A stretch of DNA of 64,000 nt from an uncultured SAR86 cluster bacterium. GTDB lineage: Bacteria > Pseudomonadota > Gammaproteobacteria > Magnimaribacterales > AG-339-G14. The first letter of the stretch is position 1, and every line of letters begins with the position of its first letter. Where the stretch lies: positions 35,844-99,843 of the forward strand of contig CACOJO010000005.1 of assembly GCA_902627595.1 (NCBI GenBank). The letters run 5' to 3'. Under the pieces are notes generated by a model. That model worked only from the letters and a program-made list of their open reading frames with translations. It did no database searches and had not been told where the DNA came from. Shown piece after piece: positions 57,767 to 64,000 of the stretch. The position numbers and the translations under genes are program-made.

Positions 57767-58765
57767 TTAATCATAAATTTTTTTTAAATTATTAGTTAAT
57801 TTGACAAATTTCTCTCTTAATTTTTTTGGTTTCAATACTTCTACATCTGAACCAAAACTCATCAACCATTGTTCAAATTGCAAGGTATCCGGAATTCTAG
57901 CCTTGATTTTTAATTTATGATTATCCAATTCTTCAATAGTCTGAGTGTCATTTAAGGGAGTTTCAAAAAGATGAAAAGCCATAGTTTTATCAAATATTGC
58001 TTCAAAGGTATAAAGGTCATCGCTGTAGGTGAAACCTAAATTATTTTTATGAATGAATTCTTCCATATCAAAGTTTTTTGGTTCCCTTGCAGTTTCATTC
58101 AAAAGTTCAACTCTTTCAAATCTTTGTAGGGGTAAATATCTAGGCGCTTTTGGATCTTCATTCATCATACATATTAAATAATGCATACTTCCTTTAATGA
58201 CTATTCCTAAAGGGTGCATATGCCTTTCATCAGAAGTTCTATTGCCTCTCTTTCTGTATAAAGCTTTTATTTGTGTGCCTTCATAGACAGCCTGGTAAAT
58301 TTTTTGTCTTATTTTTATGCTTACTTTAGGTTCTTTAAATCTTATATTTTCAGGTATGACTTTTACGCGTTTTCGCCAGTTAAGAAGCTTTGATTTTTCG
58401 TTACCTGTCAATATGTTTTCAGCACGATTAAAAAAAGCTTCAATTCTTTTAAAATTTGCTTTGGGTATTAAAGGTTCTAGATATTGAGCTGCCAAAGAAA
58501 ATGTTAAGGCTTGAATAGGATCCATTGCAGGTGACTCAAAGCCTTTGGCATCCTTTTCCCAACTCCAACCAAAAGGTTGGGAACGCTCATCGCTGACGAT
58601 AGGAAATAATCTAGATAATTCTTGCAAATCCCTTTGGATAGTTCTTAAAGTTGCTTCATAGCCTAAGTTGCTTAATTTATCTTTTATTTCACTAGTAAAA
58701 GTTTTCTCTGGATAGCGAGGAATCATCTCCACCATACTTATTTGACGAAGAAGAGTATCACTCAT
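57767..58765 (-). CDS. WYL-domain transcriptional regulator (HTH + WYL)
   Basis: N-term HTH (SEIKDKLSNLGYEATLRTIQRDLQELSRLFPI), WYL core ALYRKRGNRTSDERHMHPLGIVIKGSMHYLICMMNEDPKAPRYLPLQRFERVELL; start placed at ATG 58765 (8-nt overlap with upstream ORF) instead of 58834. Confidence 0.85.
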   Translation of the reverse strand: MSDTLLRQISMVEMIPRYPEKTFTSEIKDKLSNLGYEATLRTIQRDLQELSRLFPIVSDERSQPFGWSWEKDAKGFESPAMDPIQALTFSLAAQYLEPLIPKANFKRIEAFFNRAENILTGNEKSKLLNWRKRVKVIPENIRFKEPKVSIKIRQKIYQAVYEGTQIKALYRKRGNRTSDERHMHPLGIVIKGSMHYLICMMNEDPKAPRYLPLQRFERVELLNETAREPKNFDMEEFIHKNNLGFTYSDDLYTFEAIFDKTMAFHLFETPLNDTQTIEELDNHKLKIKARIPDTLQFEQWLMSFGSDVEVLKPKKLREKFVKLTNNLKKIYD

Positions 58766-58967
58766 TACAAAAGTACTCTTTGTCTTTTTGTGATTCTTCC
58801 CAAACTCTAAATACCTCTGGATCTCCTCCGGCATTGGTATGAATTTCCAGGCTTGTTAGTAGCTTTTCGCCTTTTACTAAAAAATAAACACTCGTAAAAC
58901 CTTCTTTTATAATTCGACCTTCCTTTAGAATTTCATTCATAATTTTTTTGCTTTTCTTTTTACTCAT
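58758..58967 (-). CDS. Small hypothetical protein (69 aa) upstream of WYL regulator
   Basis: MSKKKSKKIMNEILKEGRIIKEGFTSVYFLVKGEKLLTSLEIHTNAGGDPEVFRVWEESQKDKEYFCNE; overlaps WYL gene start. Confidence 0.6.
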   Translation of the reverse strand: MSKKKSKKIMNEILKEGRIIKEGFTSVYFLVKGEKLLTSLEIHTNAGGDPEVFRVWEESQKDKEYFCNE

Positions 58968-59028
58968 ACTAACAATTTTAATTCATCATGACGACATGTT
59001 CTGTCGCTTGCGTGATTAGAATTTAGAT

Positions 59029-59217
59029 ATGGGAAATATTGAAGATGTAACTTTTAAATTGATTGCACACATGGATGATGATCAATACGAATTCTATAAA
59101 AATATTTACGAAAATCTTTTGAGAAAAAAAAGAAAAGAGTTAGATTACTACGATAAATTCAACTTAGCGGCTAAAATATTAAGCCAACACAGTGATTTAA
59201 TCCACAGATCTCACTAG
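59029..59217 (+). CDS. Hypothetical small protein
   Basis: 62-aa ORF upstream of HAD-like gene, same strand. Confidence 0.5.
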   Translation: MGNIEDVTFKLIAHMDDDQYEFYKNIYENLLRKKRKELDYYDKFNLAAKILSQHSDLIHRSH

Positions 59218-59224
59218 AAATTTA

Positions 59225-59812
59225 ATGAATACAAGCAGTAAAGTTGGCCTGACAATTTTTGATATCGATGAGACTCTATTCCATACCACAGCAAAAGTTC
59301 AAGTTTTCAAAGACGGTAAAGTCAATAAAATTTTAGACAATCAACAATTTAATTCCTATCAATTAAAAAAAGGTGAGTCGTTTGACTATGGTCAATTTAA
59401 GTCAGCAAAAATTTTCAAAGAAACTTCAACGCCCATTGCTAAAGTAATAAAAAGAGCAAAACGCATCATTCACTTTGCCACTCGAAAAGGCTCAAAAGTT
59501 ATCATTGTCACGGCCAGACAAGATATGGATGACAAAAAACTTTTTAAAGAAGCTTTCAAGGCGCAGGGAATAGATATTGGCAGGGTATATGTTGAGCGAG
59601 CAGGCAACATAGGAAAAAAAACGGCAAGTGCAAACAAAGTAGTAATCTTTAAAAAGTATTTAGATACAGCACGTTATGCCAGGATTAGATTGTTTGATGA
59701 TGACAAAAACAATTTAAAAGCTTTTTTATCACTCAAAAGAGAATATCCCAATGTAGAGTTCACAGGTTATCAAGTCTTTAGGTCTGGAAATATTAAAAAG
59801 TTGGTAGCTTAA
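59225..59812 (+). CDS. HAD-like phosphatase
   Basis: TIFDIDETLFHT (DxDxT), VIIVTARQDMDD, RLFDDDKNNLKAF. Confidence 0.75.
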   Translation: MNTSSKVGLTIFDIDETLFHTTAKVQVFKDGKVNKILDNQQFNSYQLKKGESFDYGQFKSAKIFKETSTPIAKVIKRAKRIIHFATRKGSKVIIVTARQDMDDKKLFKEAFKAQGIDIGRVYVERAGNIGKKTASANKVVIFKKYLDTARYARIRLFDDDKNNLKAFLSLKREYPNVEFTGYQVFRSGNIKKLVA

Positions 59813-59904
59813 TTTTCATCCGCAGATAGCATTTTAGGAACATATTTTCTAGATTTTATTCTCCTTAACAGATAAGCAAACATCAAAAATGTTCCGAAGG
59901 GCAC
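59809..59904 (-). CDS. Small membrane peptide (31 aa) downstream of dsbB
   Basis: GTG overlaps dsbB stop (TAGTG): VPFGTFLMFAYLLRRIKSRKYVPKMLSADEN*. Confidence 0.35.
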   Translation of the reverse strand: MPFGTFLMFAYLLRRIKSRKYVPKMLSADEN

Positions 59905-60404
59905 TATAAGTGATTTGGTTCTTTTTTGTTAAATAGACCCTTTATTGAGATAAGAAATATTCCCCCACAACAAATCAGTACCCAACCTGGAATGGATATA
60001 CCTATAAGGCTCCACATTACATCAGCACAATTTCCATCCCCGATGAAAAGCTGGATCAGGGCATCTGAAACAAAATTGTTTTCTAATAAATAATTCAGAT
60101 CTGGACCACATGAAGGTACTCGATCTGGAGGTAAAGATTGCAAATACAAATGCCTTATTGCAGAGAGACTGCCTACAGCACTAAAAAAAGCGGTTAGACC
60201 CAAATAAAATTTCTTCAGTTGATTATGCAAAATTCCAATGAGAGCAGCTAAACCAGCAAGAGCAACTGCAATTCTTTGCACTATACACATTGGGCAAGGC
60301 TCAAGACCTAGCTGGTATTCCATGTAAAATGCAGTGGCAAGCAAACTAATGCAGAAAAGAAGAATTAAAGTCAACACAATGCGCGTTTCTTGCAGCAAAT
60401 TCAT
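59904..60404 (-). CDS. dsbB: Disulfide bond formation protein B
   Basis: EPCPMCIVQRIAVALAGL (CxxC, QR), VPSCGPDLNYLLEN second Cys pair region. Confidence 0.92.
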   Translation of the reverse strand: MNLLQETRIVLTLILLFCISLLATAFYMEYQLGLEPCPMCIVQRIAVALAGLAALIGILHNQLKKFYLGLTAFFSAVGSLSAIRHLYLQSLPPDRVPSCGPDLNYLLENNFVSDALIQLFIGDGNCADVMWSLIGISIPGWVLICCGGIFLISIKGLFNKKEPNHL

Positions 60405-60439
60405 GGTATAAGTATAACGAAATTTAGGTAAAAAATTTT

Positions 60440-63145
60440 ATGGCAAAAACTGAAAGCGCGGCAGATACTAACTCAATTATTTTGGTTGATGGATCTTCTT
60501 ACGTTTATCGTGCTTACCATGCCTTACCGCCCTTAACGACTTCTACTGGTCAGCCAACCGGTGCTGTCAGAGGGGTAACCACGATGGTAATGCGAATTTT
60601 AGAAGACCATCCAAATTCACCCATTGGGATGATCTTTGATGCCAAAGGCGATACTTTTCGCCACGAAATGTATAAAGAATACAAAGCCAATCGACCGCCG
60701 ATGCCGGATGATTTACGTCCGCAAATACAACCGATTTATGACATTGTTGAGGCTTTAGGTGTAAAGATTTTTGTAGTAGATAACGTTGAGGCTGATGATG
60801 TGATTGGCACGCTTGCCAAGCAAGCAGAAGAAAAAGGCATTTCAACAGTTATCTCAACTGGAGACAAAGATTTGGCGCAACTTGTAACCAAAAACATCAA
60901 ATTGGTAAATACCATGACTAATGAAATTCTGGATCAAAAAGGCGTTGAGAAAAAGTTTGGTGTCACTCCAGAACAAATTATCGATTATTTAGCTCTTGTT
61001 GGAGATACTTCAGATAACATTCCAGGAGTTAACAAAGTTGGTCCAAAAACTGCTGTAAATTGGCTTAGTAAATATGGAACGGTCGAGACCATCATTGAAA
61101 AAGCTGAGGAAATTACTGGTAAAGTTGGCGAATATCTACGTGAAGGAATTGAACAACTCAAATTATCTCAACAATTAACAACCATAAAACGAGACGTAGC
61201 ACTGGATTTCGGGATTGAAGACTTGGCAGTCGGAGACACCAATCAAGCTAAGTTGCACAAATTATTTACTGAACTGGAATTTAAGACTTTATTAAAAACC
61301 GCAGAAACAAAAAAAACTCCAGCATCAAGTTCCATTGGCTCTGCTTCAAAGGACAATTACCATGCCATTCTTAGTAAAAAAGATTTGGATGGACTCATTA
61401 AGGAATTGAAAAAATCCAAATTTTTGGCTTTTGATACAGAAACGGACTCCTTGGATTTTACTCAAGCCAATTTGGTAGGTTTATCGGTAGCAACGGACGA
61501 AGACAACGCTTACTACATTCCGGTTGGTCATGATTATGAGGGTGCGCCCAAACAACTCGATCGAGACGAGGTATTAAAAAAACTCAAACCAATCATTGAA
61601 AAAACTCCTTTGATCGGCCAACACTTAAAATTTGATCGTAATGTCTTAGCAAACTACGACATCCAATTGAATGCAATTGAAAACGACACCATGTTAATGT
61701 CTTACGTCTATGATCCAACTGCGACCCGTCATAATTTGGACGCCATGGCGAGTCATTACTTAAACGTCAAAACCACAACTTTTGAGGATGTTGCTGGTAA
61801 GGGTGTTAAACAACTTACTTTCAATCAGATACCTCTGGAAAAAGCGAGTGACTACGCAGCAGAAGATGCAGATATTACCTTCCGTTGCTATTCGCATTTG
61901 AAACCAGCTTTAGCAAAGACGCCTTCTTTAGAGAAAGTATTACATGAAATTGAATTACCTTTAGTACCGGTGCTTTCCGATATGGAACAAGCTGGGACTT
62001 TAGTAAACGAAGAGGCTTTAAAAGTTCAATCCAATAATTTAGGACAACGTATCAGCGGGCTTGAAGAACAAGCTTATCGAGAAGCGGGTAAGGAATTCAA
62101 CTTGGCATCTACTAAAGACCTAAGAGCAATTTTCTTTGATGAAATGGAATTACCGGTGGTGAAAAAAACTCCTGGGGGCCAACCTTCTACCGATGAATCA
62201 GTCTTACAAGAATTAGCCAATCATTACGAATTACCAAAAATTCTTTTGGAACATCGTACTTTGGCAAAATTGAAAAGTACTTATACCGATAGTCTGCCGC
62301 AACAAATATCGAAAAAGACTGGTCGTGTGCATACTTCTTTTCACCAAGCTGTGACTTCAACTGGAAGGTTATCTTCTGCCGATCCCAATTTGCAAAACAT
62401 CCCAATCAAAACCGACGAAGGCAGACTTATCAGAACGGCCTTTGTTGCGCCTAAAGGATATCAATTGCTGGCAGTCGATTATTCACAAATTGAATTACGC
62501 ATCATGGCTCATCTTTCTGAAGATAAAGGTCTGATTACTGCATTCGAAAATGGTGAAGACATTCATTCTGTTACGGCTGCAGAGGTCTTTGCTGAACCCG
62601 GTGAAGAGGTGACTGCAGAACAACGTCGCGGTGCCAAAGCGATCAATTTTGGTTTGATTTATGGCATGTCAGCCTTTGGCCTGAGCAAAGCTTTGAATAT
62701 TTCAAGACCCTTAGCTGCTGACTATATCGACTCATATTTTCACAAGTACCCCGGCGTTAAACTGTATATGGAACGAACCAAAGAATTGGCTAAAGAGAAA
62801 GGCTATGTTGAAACCTTTTTTGGCAGAAGACTTTATTTACCTGGAATCCATAGTGGGCGCAGTCGAATGGCTGCAGAGAGGGCAGCGATTAATGCACCTA
62901 TGCAAGGGACCGCTGCCGACATCATGAAAATTGCGATGATTGAAATTCATGAATGGCTAGCAAAAAGTAAAGTTGATGCTCGAATGATCATGCAAGTTCA
63001 CGATGAAGTTATTTTGGAGGTCAAAGATAAAGATGCTTCTAAAGTCGAACAAGAGGTTGCAAAAATCATGCAGGATGCAGCGAAATTGAAAGTACCTTTG
63101 GAAGTTGAAAGCGGCCTAGCTTCTAATTGGGGTGAGGCCCACTAG
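60440..63145 (+). CDS. polA: DNA polymerase I
   Basis: 5'-3' exonuclease (LVDGSSYVYRAYHALPPL), 3'-5' exonuclease (FDTETDSLDF), polymerase motifs TGRLSSADPNLQNIP, VDYSQIELRIMAHLSED, AKAINFGLIYGMSAFGL, MIMQVHDEVILEV. Confidence 0.98.
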   Translation: MAKTESAADTNSIILVDGSSYVYRAYHALPPLTTSTGQPTGAVRGVTTMVMRILEDHPNSPIGMIFDAKGDTFRHEMYKEYKANRPPMPDDLRPQIQPIYDIVEALGVKIFVVDNVEADDVIGTLAKQAEEKGISTVISTGDKDLAQLVTKNIKLVNTMTNEILDQKGVEKKFGVTPEQIIDYLALVGDTSDNIPGVNKVGPKTAVNWLSKYGTVETIIEKAEEITGKVGEYLREGIEQLKLSQQLTTIKRDVALDFGIEDLAVGDTNQAKLHKLFTELEFKTLLKTAETKKTPASSSIGSASKDNYHAILSKKDLDGLIKELKKSKFLAFDTETDSLDFTQANLVGLSVATDEDNAYYIPVGHDYEGAPKQLDRDEVLKKLKPIIEKTPLIGQHLKFDRNVLANYDIQLNAIENDTMLMSYVYDPTATRHNLDAMASHYLNVKTTTFEDVAGKGVKQLTFNQIPLEKASDYAAEDADITFRCYSHLKPALAKTPSLEKVLHEIELPLVPVLSDMEQAGTLVNEEALKVQSNNLGQRISGLEEQAYREAGKEFNLASTKDLRAIFFDEMELPVVKKTPGGQPSTDESVLQELANHYELPKILLEHRTLAKLKSTYTDSLPQQISKKTGRVHTSFHQAVTSTGRLSSADPNLQNIPIKTDEGRLIRTAFVAPKGYQLLAVDYSQIELRIMAHLSEDKGLITAFENGEDIHSVTAAEVFAEPGEEVTAEQRRGAKAINFGLIYGMSAFGLSKALNISRPLAADYIDSYFHKYPGVKLYMERTKELAKEKGYVETFFGRRLYLPGIHSGRSRMAAERAAINAPMQGTAADIMKIAMIEIHEWLAKSKVDARMIMQVHDEVILEVKDKDASKVEQEVAKIMQDAAKLKVPLEVESGLASNWGEAH

Positions 63146-63220
63146 TTCAAGAACTTTTTTATATATCCTCAGTCTAAAAAGCGTTCTCCTAAAAAATAAG
63201 GAAATACATAATCCTTGTGG

Positions 63221-63258
63221 CCCGTCAGCAACTCTCTCCCCTGAAAACTGCTGACGGG
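63221..63258. terminator. Perfect hairpin between polA and engB
   Basis: CCCGTCAGCA ... TGCTGACGGG 10-bp inverted repeat, loop about 18 nt; weak T tail. Confidence 0.6.
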
Positions 63259-63259
63259 T

Positions 63260-63868
63260 TTAAACTTCTAAAAGCAGTTTAATTTTATTTAACAAAGTTT
63301 CCAAACCTATTTTTTTGGTTGCAGAAAATATGAATGAGTCGACAATGGCCGGGTATTCAGCCATTTTTTTCGAGACAACTTTTAGAGTATTCTGCGTTTC
63401 TTTGTTGTTGAGTTTATCCGCTTTGGTCAAAACCAAATGTATGGGTAAATTTAATGACTCGCAAAGACTTAAAAATTCTAGATCTTTATTTTGAAACGGG
63501 TGTCGCATGTCCATGATTAAAATTAAGTCGGTTAGGGCTGCTCTTTTTTTTAAATAACTCAAAATCAATTTAGCCCAAGTATTTTGATCTTGCTTACTGG
63601 CTTTGGCATAACCAAACCCTGGGAGATCGACTATTTTTTTTGACTCGTCACTAGTTAAATGAAAAAAATTGATGGATTGGGTTCTCCCAGGCGTATTGGA
63701 GGTTTTGGCTAATTTTTTTTGATTAGCCAAAGCATTTATCAAAGAAGATTTTCCAGAATTTGATCTGCCGCAAAGAGCGATTTCATTACCCACATCGGAA
63801 GGGAAAAGCTTGCTATCTGTTGCAGCACAAACAAAGGTTAGAGGCAAAGGTTTTGACTTATAACTCAT
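63260..63868 (-). CDS. engB: Ribosome biogenesis GTPase YihA/YsxC/EngB
   Basis: IALCGRSNSGKSSLINAL (P-loop), GRTQSINFF, VDLPGFGYA, LTKADKLN. Confidence 0.96.
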   Translation of the reverse strand: MSYKSKPLPLTFVCAATDSKLFPSDVGNEIALCGRSNSGKSSLINALANQKKLAKTSNTPGRTQSINFFHLTSDESKKIVDLPGFGYAKASKQDQNTWAKLILSYLKKRAALTDLILIMDMRHPFQNKDLEFLSLCESLNLPIHLVLTKADKLNNKETQNTLKVVSKKMAEYPAIVDSFIFSATKKIGLETLLNKIKLLLEV

Positions 63869-63941
63869 TCTTCTAAAATCAGGAAAAACAATATTCTATA
63901 GTATATAATTGCCAACCATTTAGCCCACTAATAAAGAATAA

Positions 63942-64000
63942 ATGATAAAAAAATTATTACTTCTAACGCTTTTGGTAAGTTCCTTTAGCGTTTTTGCAGC
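63942..64000 (+). CDS. Secreted protein, truncated at window end; cytochrome c4 is a synteny guess
   Basis: MIKKLLLLTLLVSSFSVFAA signal peptide; divergent from engB as cytochrome c4 commonly is in gammaproteobacteria. Confidence 0.35.
   Translation, partial: MIKKLLLLTLLVSSFSVFA

Noticed and set aside
1-64000. CRISPR arrays, tRNA/rRNA genes, transposases, integrases
   Set aside because: Looked for regular repeat-spacer spacing, tRNA-like cloverleafs and DDE/tyrosine recombinase motifs by eye; none seen. An rRNA/tRNA scan and a repeat finder should confirm.

Overview
AT-rich, gene-dense bacterial chromosome segment. The edge block dsbB / polA / engB and the overall gene content suggest a free-living, probably marine, gammaproteobacterium; this is an inference with no marker-gene phylogeny behind it. 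Most of the window is metabolic: esterases, Cu amine oxidase, an alkyl-sulfatase-like MBL protein, PhyH dioxygenase, a DUF4212+SSS symporter, dipeptidase, Amt, amidase, DUF3604, OYE, GMC oxidoreductase, SelO, polA and engB. Two accessory blocks stand out. (1) 35278-40567 is a compact overlapping three-gene operon: a PD-(D/E)XK-like/SF2 helicase, a DPPY-type DNA methyltransferase with an internal zinc ribbon, and a C5 cytosine methyltransferase. It looks like a dual-methylase restriction-modification type system. (2) 51077-58967 is an all-minus-strand block: small ORF, WYL regulator, RmuC-like protein, RecQ-like helicase fused to a ComF-like phosphoribosyltransferase, DprA/Smf-like SLOG protein, and a 611-aa coiled-coil protein I cannot assign. 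This is the best candidate for a little-described DNA-processing or defence system. I also found several short ORFs below the 60-aa cutoff of the supplied track that are translationally coupled or sit next to clear regulatory structures, and one ORF interrupted by a single in-frame TAA. No CRISPR array, rRNA, tRNA, IS element or transposase was recognised.
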